A stretch of 64,000 nt of DNA from positions 4,588,001 to 4,652,000 of the forward strand of contig WWBZ02000001.1 of NCBI GenBank assembly GCA_011503125.2, given 5' to 3'. Source of the stretch: Botryosphaeria dothidea. Taxonomy: Eukaryota; Ascomycota; Dothideomycetes; Botryosphaeriales; Botryosphaeriaceae. Numbering within the stretch: position 1 is the first letter of the stretch; each line of letters starts with the position of its first letter. Below the pieces are notes generated by a model. That model had not been told where the DNA came from and searched no databases. It saw only the letters and a program-made list of their open reading frames with translations. The position numbers and the translations under genes were made by a program. Positions 46,295-59,189 of the stretch are shown piece by piece.

Positions 46295-46695
46295 TATTAC
46301 GAACTCTAGGCTATACGAACTCTAGTACTCTAAGGGTAGAAAGCCTATACGGAAGAAAATATCGTAGGAACTAAGCTTCCGCACGACTAATAGAACCGTA
46401 CTATAAGAGATTCTATACGGAAAGACTAGCCCTAAGAAAATCGAGCTATTAGTAATATAGAGCGGTTAGGAAATAGTCGAGAGAAAGATAGTTATTACGT
46501 CCGTTCGCTAGATTAGAAAAACGAGATTCGGAAAAGTAGTATAAGCGCCCGCGTTACGTGCGATCTACTAGACCTACTTAAAGGATTAAGAGATCTAATA
46601 TTAATCTAATCTTTAGATTAATCTAATAATACGACTAATCTAAATATAGTCGTAATTCCTAAATTATTATAGCTTTTCTATTATATATAACTATA
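46295..46695 (+). repeat. Gypsy L 3' LTR (about 401 bp)
   Basis: It starts TATTACGAACTC, consistent with a RIP-changed TGTTACGAACTC. It ends at ACTATA before CTTATTAGATAG, which is also the first sequence of gypsy L at 12681. The right end is therefore the LTR/leader border. No partner LTR is in the window, so the exact ends rest on the polypurine tract and on this comparison. Confidence 0.75.
46600..46622. repeat. Palindrome and TAATCTAA repeats in the gypsy L LTR
   Basis: ATTAATCTA and TAGATTAAT are inverted around a 5-base core. Further TAATCTAA-type words lie at 46,585-46,642. It could be a regulatory or a polyadenylation-related element of the LTR; function is unknown. Confidence 0.55.
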
Positions 46696-46913
46696 CTTAT
46701 TAGATAGTACTTTAACCTTCGTAGTTAACTTAAAGTTCTAATATAATCCTATTAAAGATAACGAGCCTTTCGTATACCGTATACCTACTTATTACGTAAT
46801 TACTATCTATTATTCTAATTCTTTACCCTCTACTTATTATTTAAGGTAAATCTCTTAGTTACTCGAACTTACTAGGTAACTCCGAAGCCTAGTAGAAGAG
46901 GCCCGCCGTTATA
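46696..46913 (+). mobile_element. Second partial gypsy L leader directly after the LTR
   Basis: 218 bp that match 12681-12898 (CTTATTAGATAGTAC.. to ..GCCCGCCGTTATA). With the LTR to its left this gives L internal, LTR, L leader: part of a tandem or of a second element sharing the LTR. It ends where LINE H begins. No coding part is included. Confidence 0.85.
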
Positions 46914-46949
46914 ATATTACTAAGATAATCTTCTAAAATTATATTACTA

Positions 46950-46964
46950 TCTACTAAGAGATAG
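46950..46964. repeat. Target-site duplication of LINE G (TCTACTAAGAGATAG), left
   Basis: 15-bp word of LINE H ORF1, repeated at 52108-52122. Confidence 0.92.
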
Positions 46965-47399
46965 ATAGATAGATAAATTTATTTCTTCCCGATATAGCTT
47001 TCTTACGGGTTTATACGGGGCTAGCTATCTATAGTTATTTTATACGAGGGGAAAACCTTTTCGCCTAGTAAAAACCCCTTCTCTCTCTCTAGGTATACTA
47101 TCCTATACTAGTTCTTATTTTTTCTTCTTACTAATAGCGGCTACTATAGTAGCCCTATATTTACCTACTAGATCTATCTCTTTAGTTCTTATCTTCGTAG
47201 TTATCCGGGTCCTAGTAGTTCTAGTAGTCTTAGTTATTCTCCTAGTTCTTCTTCCTAGTTATCTTTCTATATTAGTTTTCTTACTAGGCTAAATTACTTA
47301 AGTAGCCCTAGGCGTAAGAACTAGTCTATTACTACTTTAATCTTCTTTTTTATTAAGAGGAGGGAGTAGTAGTCCGTAGTCTCTATTCTTTAGAGTATC

Positions 47400-50300
47400 T
47401 ATACTTTACTCTATTAGAAGTAGAGATAGAAGAGAAGAATATACTTTAGGGTTTATCTATACTAGCCGTATAGATAGGTAGAACTAGAGTATCTTAGCAT
47501 CTTACGCCTTAAGAGGAAGTTCTCTAGTCTAATATACTCTATACGTAGTAGAGTAGCGAGTATACTCTATAGCTTAGATAGTTCGCTATAGATTTATCTA
47601 ATTTTTAGGTTCTACTATATACTTTAGGCTACTAGCTTATCTTATCTTCCCTAGCTAGTAGACTTTATCTATCTCTTCTTCTACTTATTTCTATATACTA
47701 TACGTAGCTTCGTTTACTCCGGAAGACTCTAGTAGGTAGAGAAGTAGTAGTTAAGGAGTAAGTTTATCTTTTTTCTAAGTAGGGTTCTTCTAGTAGAGCT
47801 AGTAGCGCCTCTAGTACTTAGAGTAGCCCGAGCTATCTATTTAATACTCTAGTAAGTTTCCTCTACTACTATCGCGACTAGGCTATTTTTAGCTCTAATA
47901 GCCTAGACTAGTACTAGTTCGTCTAGGTATAGTAAGAGTAGGGGAATTCCTATCTTATACTCTAAGGTTTATATACTAGTTAACTTATACGCCCCTAAGA
48001 TAGTACGTAAGTACTAGTTTTAGATCTTCTTTAGTAGCTAGATAGTTATTTCTCTCTACCCTAGAATTCTCTCTAGGATATACTATATTCTATAGCCGTA
48101 GGTAAGAACTAGCCTTACTACGGCCGTATAGATATAACGGACTTTAGTAAATAAGGCTTCCTAAGTAGACGCCGCGAGTCTAGAGAGAGATATATACTAT
48201 TTAATTATCTTAGCTTCTATTTCCCTAATATAAGATTCCTATCTAAGCTTATTATCTACGTAGACTTCTAGAATCTTAATTATAGGCTCTAGGTATTTAG
48301 TAAATCTAGGGATATAAATCCCTACTACTATATTAAATCTCCTTAATTTCCTTATAAAATAAATAAAATAATACTTATCGGGCGAGAAAGCTAATCCGTA
48401 GGTAGCTACCTAGTACTCGTAAATTTAATATACTCCCTCTAGTATCCTATAGTTTTATTCTATAAATCTACTAAAGATTAGGATATTAGTATTATCGATA
48501 AATTTAAGGAGGAAGATATTACCTCTACGTAGCTATATAAGTAGATTAGAAGTAAAGAATAGGTAGAGTATCGGCGATAGTAAGAATTCTTAGAGAATCT
48601 CGGTTAAGGTCTAGATTAGTAGACTAGTAAAGTTTTTAAAGGATAGCTAAGTAGTACGGTTCTATAGAAAAGATCGGGTAAATCTTTCTACCTATTCTAG
48701 AAGTTTTACTATTCTTATATTATAGAGAAGCCTTCTATAAGATACGTAGTTATATACTTCTAAGATATCTAGGCTAAGGACTAAAGCTACTAGCCCTAGG
48801 TCTTATACCTAAATAGTATAGATCTATTCTATAAGTAGGTTAAGAGCTACTACTACGGATCTATTTCTTCTAGCTTCTATCTATATATTAGAGAGTAGGC
48901 CGTATACTTTAGTAGCCTAGAAGATTCTATCTACTATAATTCTCTTAAGTAGCTTCTCTAGCGTATTAAGTAAAGTAATCGGCCTAAATAACTTAGCTTT
49001 AGTATAGTCGTCTCTCTATAGTTTTCTAAGAACTACGGTAATAGAGCTTTTAAACTACCTAAGGTAGTATTTAAGTACGAGGTATTTCTAGAAGAGTCTA
49101 GTAAGGGGTCCCCTTAGTATCTTAGCGTATTACTTTAGGAATCTATTAGTAATCTTATCTAGGCCTAGTACTTTATTTAGAAGAAGCTTCTTAATAGTAT
49201 AGAGGACCTACTCTTTAGTAAGGTCTTAGGGAATCTCTACTAATACTAGGTATATATATCTATCTAGATCTAAGAGGTCGGTAGCCCTAGGAGGTAGAAA
49301 GAACTAGTTAGTAAGGATTTCTACCTTAGACTAATTATCGTAATATAGTTATTTATCTACTCCCTAGAGGAGTAGAAACTAAGATAGAGCTAGAGGTTCT
49401 AGTACTCTTATTCTTACCTACTTTAAGAGCTTCTAGAGTATAGATAGATCCGAAGTAATCTTAGCTACTATTCTACGCTATACTTTTATTCTATCTCTTC
49501 TAATCTACCTCTTCTTACTATTAGTAATAGTTTAGTATACTATCTAGTCCTCCTCTCTCCCTATAACCGTCTACTTTCTTCTAGCTACTCTAGCCTAGTA
49601 TACTAGGTCCGAATACTTCTTTATCTATTATATAGAGGCCTAGGGCGAGGATCTCGCTACTAGAATAGTCTTCTAGATTATTCTTTAGATAGCCTTCTAG
49701 AGTAGTATAGTAAAGTAATCTAGGTCTACTTTAGTATTAAGAGGGGCTACTTTAAGGTGTTCGAGCTTTAATTAGAGTATATTATTAGTTCTCTTCTAGT
49801 CTACTTTCTTCTACTAGAGTCTTAGGGGGCGTAGTTCTACGGAAGTAGAAGAAAAATTAAGTATAGTAAGGATAGGTAGGTAGTTAGAGGATAATTCGAG
49901 CTTCTAGCTAACTCTATAGCTAAGAATTCTCTCCTCTAGCTATCGTAATATAAAGATAAGATCTAGAGTACTCTCGCTACTACTATCTTATTTAGTAATA
50001 GTACCCCTTAAAAGGGCTAGATTAAGATTAGCTACGGTAGCTATCTTAATTAGGTTATCCGCTAGAATATAGTATATTAGAGAGGTTATATCTTCCTAGA
50101 TAGGGTAGTAGAGGTTAAAGTCCCCTAGGAGAATATACTCTCTTAGTTTTCTAAGAACTTCCGGTAGAAGAGATAGGGTTTCTAGCGCTATACTAGTATA
50201 AGAGGCTAGCGGGGGATTATAGTAGTTATAGATATAGATTATATATATCCTAGTAATAAGAGATAGTATAATAAGATCTAGTAAATAGACTATTACTTAC

Positions 50301-50560
50301 TAGAAGTCGGGGCTAATAGCCTTACTTATAAAGAAGTAGATTCTTACTACTTCCTCCTAGGGAAAAACTATATAGTAGATAGGGTATCTTACTATTATCT
50401 TAACCCTCGGGTTTCTCTAAGGTTTCTAGATAGCTAGAATATAGTAGATCTTTAGGTCTACTTCCTTAAAGAGCGGGAGTATTACTCTATCCTTACTCTT
50501 ATAGACGTTATACTATATAATAGAGAGAGAGCCTATATCTAATATTAACTTCCTTCTATC
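47400..50560 (-). pseudogene. LINE G ORF2, heavily mutated
   Basis: Collinear with LINE E ORF2. The palm block is at 48,491-48,502 and reads F-I-D-N. The endonuclease GDFN region is at about 50,115-50,130. Stops are frequent at former Gln and Trp codons, and the finger Cys/His codons are mostly Tyr. Confidence 0.8.
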
Positions 50561-50619
50561 TCTAGGTCCGGCTACGAGGGGGTTAGTAGTATAGGCTATA
50601 AGGAGGGAGTTCTCGCGGG

Positions 50620-52010
50620 CTTCTCTAAGGCGTATTATAAGCTATTAAGTCCGGTAAACCTTATTTAGTTAGGAGGCGGGGGGCGGCTTAAGTCTCTTAG
50701 CCTGCCTAGTTCCCTCTTAACCGACTCCTTCTCTCTAATCCTCTTCTTTAGTCTAACGGTTAACTAGTTAGTTTAAGACTATATTTTAGTTATTAGGGGT
50801 TCTTTCCGGTGCCTTTCTAGTACTACTAGGCGGGCCTAGGCGGCCTTAGTATAGTAGGCTCTACGTACTAGATAGGAGTTACTCTAGGCTATATACCTTT
50901 AAGAGTAGTTTACGTACTATATACTTTTCTTAGGGTAGTTCCTAGTATTATATACCTTACTATACTATCCGTACTTTTTCTTCTTTTTATAATAGTTAGT
51001 AATATATTCGTAGGCCTAGTACTTAAAATACTAGGTTACTATAAAGGCTACGTTATAGTACTACGCTATATAGATAGTAAAGTTAATAACTAGCCCCTTA
51101 TTAATAATTTAGTTAGTAGTTTCGGGGTTTATAGTACTAAGAATAATAGTCGAGTAAGTTTTTTCCTCTAGGAGCTTCCTCTTTAGCTAGGCTAGCTTAC
51201 TAATACGTAGTTCTAGATATAGAGATAGATTCTACTTCTAGATAGTTTAGATAGCTTAGAGATCTATAGTATCGATTTCTTCTCGAGGAATATTATATAC
51301 TAGTACTAAGTATAGCTACTAGTTAGGCCTAACTTCTTTTCCTAGTTCTATAGTCTATTTCTAGTTCTAGAGAAGGGCTATTCTAGTTACTTTATCCGGT
51401 ATAAAGATTCTAACGTCTCTACTAGGAAGCTTCTTAGTAGTAAGTACTTTTTTATACGCCTAGCTTTTTTCTACTTAGATCTTTCTAATAATTACCTTAT
51501 TTAAGAGCTTAGCTATTTCTTATCTATTTACTATCTCTAGAAAGTAGAGGGTAAGTTTAGTAGTAGCTAGGGGGGTAGAGGGCTTCGGAGCTACTTAGGC
51601 TATAATTTATATCTAGCTACGAGTATTAGGTATAGGTATAGAGATAGTCTAGATACGGTTAACTATCTTTTAGATCTATTAGACCTCTTTAAGAATATTC
51701 TTAAGGCCTAGCTTCTTAGTAGCTATCTTCTAGTAGATAGTAATATAATCCTAAAAGATTATCTTAGTAATATCGAGAAAATTTTTTACCTAGCTAGAGA
51801 GGACTAAAGAGAGGCTAGCGGATGTTTATAGGGCTTAGAGGAGGATATCTACTATTTTTAAGGCTCTCTTAACGTATTCTACGCTATACTAGGTACTCTA
51901 CGGTTTCTTAGGAGTATATTAGAACTAGATAGAGGTAGTTACTAGGGGAGACTATTCGCCTCTTTCTATATCCTCTATATTAACTACTTCGCGGCTATAG
52001 TTATCTTAAG
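50620..52010 (-). pseudogene. LINE G ORF1, heavily mutated
   Basis: Collinear with LINE E ORF1, including the three-knuckle region at about 50,840-51,060. No open frame survives. Confidence 0.72.
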
Positions 52011-52107
52011 TACTATTTTAGAACTCGCGAAGCCTAGAAGAGTCCTTAGGGCCCTCTTCCGGCGCCGTAGCTTAGAGTCGATTTTTTAGTATAGTTATAT
52101 TTTTTTT

Positions 52108-52122
52108 TCTACTAAGAGATAG
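52108..52122. repeat. Target-site duplication of LINE G, right
   Basis: Identical to 46950-46964. LINE H resumes after it. Confidence 0.92.
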
Positions 52123-52829
52123 CTACTAAGAAGCTAGGCCTTAAAAATATCTTTAAAGAGGTCTAATAGATCTAAAAGATAGTTAACCGTATCTAGGCTA
52201 TCTTTATATCTATATCTAATACTCGTAGCTAGATATAAATTATAGCCTAAGTAGCCCCGAAGCTCTCTACCCCCCTAGCTACTACTAAACTTATTCTTTA
52301 CTTTTTAGAGATAGTAAATAGATAAGAAATAGCTAAGCTCTTAAATAAGATAATTATTAGAAAGATCTAGATAGAAAAAAGCTAGGCGTATAAGAAAGTA
52401 CTTACTACTAAGAAGCTCCCTAGTAGAGACGTTAGAATCTTTATATTAGATAAAGTAACTAGAATAGCTCTTCTCTAGAACTAGAAATAGACTATAGAAC
52501 TAGAAAAAAAAATTAGGCCTAACTAGTAGCTATACTTAGTACTAGTATATAATGTTTCTCGAGAAGAAATTAATACTATAGACCTCTAAGCTATCTAAAC
52601 TATCTAGAAGTAGAACCTATTTTTATATTTAGAACTACGTATTAGTAAGCTAGCCTAGCTAAAGAGGAAGCTCTTAGAGAAGAAAACTTACTCGGCTATT
52701 ATTCTTAGTACTATAAACTCTAAAAAAATATAACTACGCTAAAAAATTAACTCTAAGCTACGGCGCCGGAAGAGAGCCCTAAGAACTCTTCTAGGTCTAG
52801 CGAGACTTAAAATACTACTTAGAGTAGCT

Positions 52830-54150
52830 ATAGCCGCGTCGTAGTTAATATAGAGGCCGTAGGAAGGGGCGAATAGCCCCCTCTAGTAACTACCTTTATC
52901 TAACTATAACGTACCTCTAATAAACCGTAGAGTATCTAGTATAGCGTAGAATACGTTAAAAGAGCCTTAAAGATAGTAGATACCCTTCTCTAAGCCCTAT
53001 AAGTATCCGCTAGCCTTCTTTTAGTTCTCTCTAGCTAGGTAAAAAATTTTCTTAATATTACTAAGATAATCTTTTAGAATTATATCTCTATATACTAAAA
53101 AGTAAATACTAAAGAACTTAGTCTTAAGAATATTCTTAAGAAAGTATAGTAAGTCTAGAAGATAGTTAGCTAACTCTAGACTACTTCTACGCTCGTAGTA
53201 TCTAGCTAGGCTAATATTATAGCCTAAGTAGCTCTAAAGCCTTCTATCTTTCTAGCTACTACTAAACTTATTCTATACTTTCTAAATAAAACTAATAGAT
53301 AGAAGATCGCTAACCTCTCTAATAAGGCTATTATTAAGAAAATTTAGATAGAAAAAAGTCTAGCGTATAAAAAGATACTAGCTACTAAGAAGCTCTCTAG
53401 TAAAAACGTTAAGCTTTTTATATCTAATACTTAGACTAGAGTAGCTCTTCTCTAGAACTAGAAATAGACTATAGAATTAGATAGAAAAGTCCGTTCTAAC
53501 TAGTAGCTCTATTTAGTACTAGTCTATAACGTCCCCCTTAAAGGTATTAATATTAAGAATCCCTAGGCCGCCTAAATTCTTTAGAATTAGAATCTATCTC
53601 TATACCTAGAACTACGTATTAGTAAGCTAGCCTAGCTAAAGAGAAAGCTCTTAGAGAGAAAAACTTACTTAGCGATTATTTTTAGTACTATAGACCCCGA
53701 GGTAGCTAACTAGATTATTACTAAAGAACTTATTAGTAACTATACGCTCTATATAGTAGAATACTATAGTATAGCCTTTATAGTAACCTAGTACTTTAAG
53801 TACTAGAACTATAGCTATATCTCTATCTACTATAGAAGAGAGAATAAATATAGCTAGTATATAGAGGTATATAATATCTAAGAGTGCTCTAAGAAAAAAA
53901 TATAGTATATAAACTACTTATAAAAGTATACGGTCTAGAGTAACGCCTACTTAGTACGTAGAGCCTACTAGATAAAGGCTACTTAGGCCCGTTTAGCGGC
54001 TCTAGAGAGGTATAGAGTAGAATACTCTATAGCTAAGATATAGTCCTAAACTAACTAGTTAACGGTTAGGCTAAGAAAGAGGTCTAGAGAGAAGAAGCCG
54101 ACTAAGAGAGGGCTAGGTAGGCTAAGGAACTTAAGCCGCCCCCTATCTTC
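52830..54150 (+). pseudogene. LINE I ORF1, heavily mutated
   Basis: Collinear with LINE A ORF1 but more divergent (for example around 53,090-53,240 and 53,860-54,000), so I may belong to a related subfamily. The knuckle region is at about 53,790-53,960, with Cys and His codons mostly turned to Tyr or other residues. Confidence 0.7.
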
Positions 54151-54289
54151 TAACTAAATACGGTTTACCGGACTTAATAGCTTCTAGTATATCTCCGGAG
54201 AGAAGCCCGCGGGAACTCTCTCCGCCTCGTAGTCTATACTACCGACTTTCTCGTAGCCTAACTTAGAGATAGAAGAAAGTTAATATTAG

Positions 54290-54997
54290 ATATAGGTACT
54301 TTCTCTATCGTATAGTATAACGTCTATAAGAGTAAGAATAGAGTAATACTCCCGCTCTTTAAGGAGGTAGACCTAAAAATCTACTATATTCTAGCTATCT
54401 AGAAACTCTAGAGAAATCCGAGAGTTAAGATAATAGTAAGATATTCTACCTACTATATAGTTTTCCCTTAGAAGAAAACGATAAGAACCTACTTCTTTAT
54501 AAGTAAGGCTATTACCCTCGACTCCTAGTAAGTAATAGTCTACTTACTAGATTTTATTATACTATTTCTTACTACTAAAATACGTATAATCTATATCTAT
54601 AACTACTATAATTCCCCGCTAGCCTCTTATACTAGTATAGCTCTAGAAACTCTACTTCTTCTACTAGAAGTTCTTAGAAAACTAGAGAAGTATATTCTTC
54701 TAGGAAACTTTAATTTCTACTATCCTATCTAGGAAGATATAATCTCTCTAATATACTATATTCTAGCGAATAATCTAATTAAGATAGCTATCGTAGCTAA
54801 TTTTAACCTAGCTCTTTTAAGAAATACTATTACTAGACGAGATAGTAGTAGCGAGAGTACTCTAGATTTTATCTTTATATTACGGTAGCTAGAGAAGAGA
54901 ATTCTTAGCTATAAAGTTAGCTAGAAGCTTAAATTATCCTCTAACTATCTATCTATTCTTACTATACTCGATTTTTCTCTTACTCTCGTAGAACTAC
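54290..54997 (+). pseudogene. LINE I ORF2 endonuclease part
   Basis: Opens with the QYNVYKSKNRV-like block (about 54,313-54,345), then a GNFNFYYPI block (about 54,706-54,730; Asp of GDFN turned to Asn). Ends at the gypsy K target. Confidence 0.75.
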
Positions 54998-55229
54998 TAT
55001 AAGATAGTAAAGCCGAAATAATAGTATTACTTTTAACTAAAAATCTATATATAAGAAGAAAGGAAAGAAAGTCTAGAAAGAGAGGGTAAAGGATAAATAT
55101 ACCTAGTCGCTTAGCGCTAGGCCCGTATCCTAGTATCTAACCGAGTTATTCTTAGTAAAGCTAGGGCCTCTAGTTACTATTAAGTATCTATCTAGTTATC
55201 TAGGGTAGTAGCGCTTAAGAAGCCTAATA
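54998..55229 (-). repeat. Gypsy K 3' LTR (232 bp)
   Basis: Reads TATTAGGC..TCTTATA on the minus strand. The purine tract GAGAAGAAGGAGATAG (55,230-55,245, minus strand) borders it, marking it as the 3' LTR. Confidence 0.93.
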
Positions 55230-55245
55230 CTATCTCCTTCTTCTC

Positions 55246-58200
55246 TAAGCGAGGTCTACTAAGCTTCTTAAAAAATTTAGATAGCTCGGGCGTATTCTTA
55301 TAGTATACGTAGTACTTACGGATTTTATTAGAAGTATTCTTATAGTTACTCTAGTATTACTATAGGAGATTAGAGTTCTACTCGTCCTAGTTACCTATAA
55401 AGGTAACCTTATACTATACTTTATATCTTAAGTTTCGGTAGTCTACTACCTCTAGTACTTCCTACTCCTTATAAGTTTTATTCTCGTTCTTATTAAAGAT
55501 TATATATACTAGACTAGGCTTCTAGATCTAACCCGGGTATAGGTTATCTAGAGTAAGGTATAGCTTCTAGGGGTAGAATATAGGAAAGATTTCTTTCTCT
55601 TATATATAAGGAGGTATAGTAACTTCGTATACTTTACCGTTAATTAACTTAGTAATTTTCTACGGACTAAGGTTCTTTAGTAAGAGAGACTTACTATTTC
55701 GTCCTAGGTTAAAGTCTCGGGCGTTAATAAATACTTTATCGCCTATACGGAAAGTAGGGTATAGCTAGCGGAATTTATCTACGTAGCGGGCTTATTCTTC
55801 TTATATTTAGGCTAGTTATTCTTAGAGGAAGCTTCTTATAGTATTTAACCTTTTAACTAACCGGTCTACTCTAATTACTTCTACTTTTCTAGTACCCTAG
55901 TAGATTTTTATAGGCTCTAAGCTAGTACGTAGATAGAATCCGTTATCGGCGAAGAATAGCGATATACTAGTTAATACGCTAATATATATATTAGCTATAA
56001 ATTTAGCTTTAGATAGAAAGTCGACCTAGTTATCTTACGCGTAGTTAATATATATCCGGAGGTACTTTTTAAGATCTTTAATAGAGCTCTCGCTCTAGCT
56101 ATTAGTCTAGAGGTAAAAGATAGTTAATATTTTAATCTTTACGTTATATCGTTCTATAATTCTTCTATAGATATAGGAGTCTATAGCGCTATCTTAGTCG
56201 GAGATAATATCTATTAGAAAACCTCGTATATAAAAGAGGCGGCGGTTTAGAGCCTCTACGGTTTCTTTAGCACCTAGTATTATTATTAGCTCGTAGATCT
56301 TTTCTTTAGTTAAACGGTCTATAATAACTAAATAGTATCGGTATCTCTAATTCTTCCTAGTATATAGCGGTAGTTTTTCTATAAAGTCTAGGATTACGTA
56401 GAGCTACTTCTATTAGAGAATAGGTAGCGGTTTAAGTAGTTCTTACTTTTACTCTAAGTATAGCTTATAGCGGCGGTAGTAGTAATAGTTCTTATAGAAA
56501 CGAGTAACGTCTTTTCTTTATCTAGCCTACTAGTAGTTTTCTATAAGCTTCCTATATATAGCTTTAGGTCCTAGGTATTCTATAAGTAGTTTTTCGTAGT
56601 AATTCTATAGGAGGCGTAGGCGTAGTAGTTAGTAGTCTAGGATAATAAGCGCGTCTTTTAGCTATACCTAACTATCTTTTACTAAGAAGTTCTAAATATT
56701 TTTCTTATAGCCCTTCCTAATTAAGTGGCTTAGTACACGTCTATCTTTAGTATTAATACTTCTATAGAGGTCCTAGATTACTCTATTCTTCTCGTAGGCT
56801 TCGCTAATAAGTATATCGAGGTCTTTTTATCTAGCTTCCTAGGTTTCCTAGGCTTCCTAGGTTTTCTAGGTCTAATTATCTTCCGGCTCTTAAGAGTCTA
56901 ACTCCTTCTTCTTTAGATTATTAGTAGTAAAGAGAATAGAATTAATAGCGATCTTTATATTAGGTTCTAGGTTTAAGTCCCGAAGTAGTTATTAGAACTG
57001 GTATTACTTCCTTAGGTCGTTAATTCCTTACGGTAAGTCCTACGTTCTCCTTATAAGCGAGTCTAGCTTCTCTTCTTATTTACCTAGCCGGTAGGAGATA
57101 ATAAAGTTAAAGGCGGATAGAAATTTAGCCTAGCGGGCTTAGCGGCTAGTTAGCTGCTTAGTTATTATAAAATACTCTAGATTCTTATAATCCGTAAGTA
57201 CCTTAATAGGCTTATCTATAGGAGTACTTATAAGTTCTAGTTCCTAAGTCTTAAAGAAGCGAATAATAGTAAGTAGCTCTTTATCGTAGATTATATAGTT
57301 ATACTTAGTTAAGGACATTTTCTTAGAAAAGTATATAACTAGTTTAAGTACTCCGTCGTATATCTACGATAGAATATCTATACTAATAAAGTCTAAGGCA
57401 TCCGTTTTAACCTATATTTCCTTTTTAGGGTCGAAATATATAAGAATAGGTACGGAGGTAAATATAGCTTACAGTTAGTTAAAGGCGGCTTATTTCTTAT
57501 TATCCTATATAAACTTCTAGTATCTTATCTTACGTTTTCTATTCCTAGTTATAAATTATTCTTCTTTTATTATCTTAGTAAGGGGGCGTGTTATATAGGA
57601 GAAGTTCTTAATAAAGCGGCGGTAGAAGTTTATAAAGCTAAGGAAGGCTTATATATCCTTAACTAACGTCGGTGCCTCCTAGTTAATAATAGTAGAGACT
57701 TTTTCTAGGTCTATTTTAATTCCGTTTATACTAATAATAAGGCCGAGGTACTTAACTAATCTAATATTAAATTCGTATTTATTAAGGTCGAGTTAGAGAC
57801 CACGGTCCTTTAGTCGTTAGAGGACTTTATTAATATTTTTAGCGTGTTTATCCTTCTTTTTACTATAGATAAGGATATTATCTAGGTACGCTATATAAAA
57901 CTTATCTAGATATTCGAGTATAGAATTATTAATATAGCTCTAAAAGGTGCCTAGCGCATTATAGAGCCTAAAGGGTATAACTAGGTATTCGTACTAACTA
58001 AAGCGAGTGTTAAAAGCGGTAAAATACTTATAGCCTTTCTTAATTCGGATCCGGTTAAAGGCATAGATAACGTCGAGTTTTATAAAGATCTTAGCCTTAC
58101 TAAGCTAGGCAAGGGTTTTATTAATATATAGGATTAGGTATCGGTTCTTCTTAGTAATAGCGTTTAGAGCTCTATAGTTAATATAGACTCTAAGTCCTCC

Positions 58201-59180
58201 TTCTAGCTTTCTAATAATAAGTAGAGGTACGGTATAGTCCGAAGAGCTAGGGCGAATAAACCCTTTTCCGAGATATTCGTTAATATATTTCTTAACCGCT
58301 TCGTTTTCTTATTAAGATATTAGACGGTAGCTTTTTATATAAGGAGGTTTATAGTTAGATTTAAGCTTAATTTTATAGTCTTCTTTCTAGTAAGAAGGAA
58401 GTATATCCGCTTCTATCTTATCCTAGAGTTCTTTAATCTAGTAGTATTCCTTCGGTAGCTAGGCAAGACGTTCTTCTCGTCTATATATTTTCTTTCTATT
58501 TATAAACTTCTAAAAGTCGTCTTCTCTAGTTATAGCTACGCTAGTATTTATAGTAGGTTCCGTAGGCGTGTAGTAGTATTCTTTATATCTAGGAAGTAAT
58601 ACTAAGTAGAAGAGTATAGATATAGAATATAGTTAAATATCTAGTTAGGATTTCTCTATCTTCTATTTAGGTTAGTATCTAATAGCGTATTTAGTATAAG
58701 GTTTTATAGTAAGATAGCTAGCCTTAAAGTACTAAGGCTTATAAAACTTAACTAACCGCTTATTCTAGTCGATATACGGGTTATAAGTACGTAACTATCC
58801 GTCTCTAAGGATTAGTAGATAGTCTCCTAGGTTAATAATATAGTAGAGAAGTTATTCCTTATAAGAACTAATATTAATATTAACTAGGGAGGTATAGATA
58901 ATATATTAGAAGAATATTCCGTCTTCTAAAGTTATAGTAATCTATTTAATAAGAGGGATCTTTATTATCTTATACGCGCGAATAAAGAAGGTATTAATAA
59001 GCTTAGCTTAGCTTCTATTATCGATAAGAGAACGTATATTACTACTAGCTACTATAGTATATATAATAAGATAAGTTCCCTTAATTTTATACGCGCGATT
59101 ATCTACTACGAAGTTTAACACCTTTATCTCTTTCTAACTACGACTAGCTAGCTACTCGTCTAGCTTCTTCTACTCTTATA
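55246..59180 (-). pseudogene. Gypsy K pol
   Basis: The domain order on the minus strand mirrors K2: protease (about 58,780-59,060), reverse transcriptase (about 57,700-58,340, palm YLDN with the Asn codon at 57,877-57,879), RNase H (about 57,180-57,480), integrase (about 56,020-56,530) and a chromodomain-like block (about 55,395-55,470). The stops are RIP-type. Confidence 0.85.
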
Positions 59181-59189
59181 GTTCTAGAG

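Larger units (their letters stand above)
12681..46695 (+). mobile_element. Gypsy L: oldest chromodomain LTR retrotransposon, in four blocks with nested guests
   Basis: Four blocks read in order on the plus strand once the guests are removed: 12681-15309 (leader, gag, protease start), 20692-21817 (protease end, reverse transcriptase), 34029-34148 (end of the palm), and 43119-46294 (RNase H, integrase, chromodomain, tail). The 3' LTR is at 46295-46695. Guests at the joints are copia N, gypsy K2 and the D/E/F LINE cluster. The 5' LTR is missing; at most its last four bases (12677-12680) remain next to LINE A. RIP load is very heavy throughout, and the element has a purine-rich tract directly before the 3' LTR. 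Confidence 0.88.
46965..52107 (-). mobile_element. LINE G: full-length LINE (5143 bp) inserted in LINE H
   Basis: The GATA tail and conserved 3' terminus are at the left, and the 5' terminus with a T-rich run on the plus strand is at the right. It is flanked by the 15-bp duplication. The length equals that of LINE E. It is heavily RIP-mutated; few CA/TG remain. Confidence 0.95.
46914..52721 (+). mobile_element. LINE H: 5'-truncated LINE ORF1 fragment, split by LINE G
   Basis: The pieces 46914-46964 and 52123-52721 match LINE A ORF1 at about 4905-5560. The left end lacks the LINE 5' terminus, and the right end stops at the 5' end of LINE I. The rest of H probably lies beyond LINE I, outside the window. 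Very heavy RIP. Confidence 0.85.

Noticed and set aside
46295..46695. Solo LTR interpretation of the gypsy L LTR
   Set aside because: The purine tract and chromodomain-bearing L pol lie directly to its left and L leader directly to its right, so it belongs to an element or tandem.
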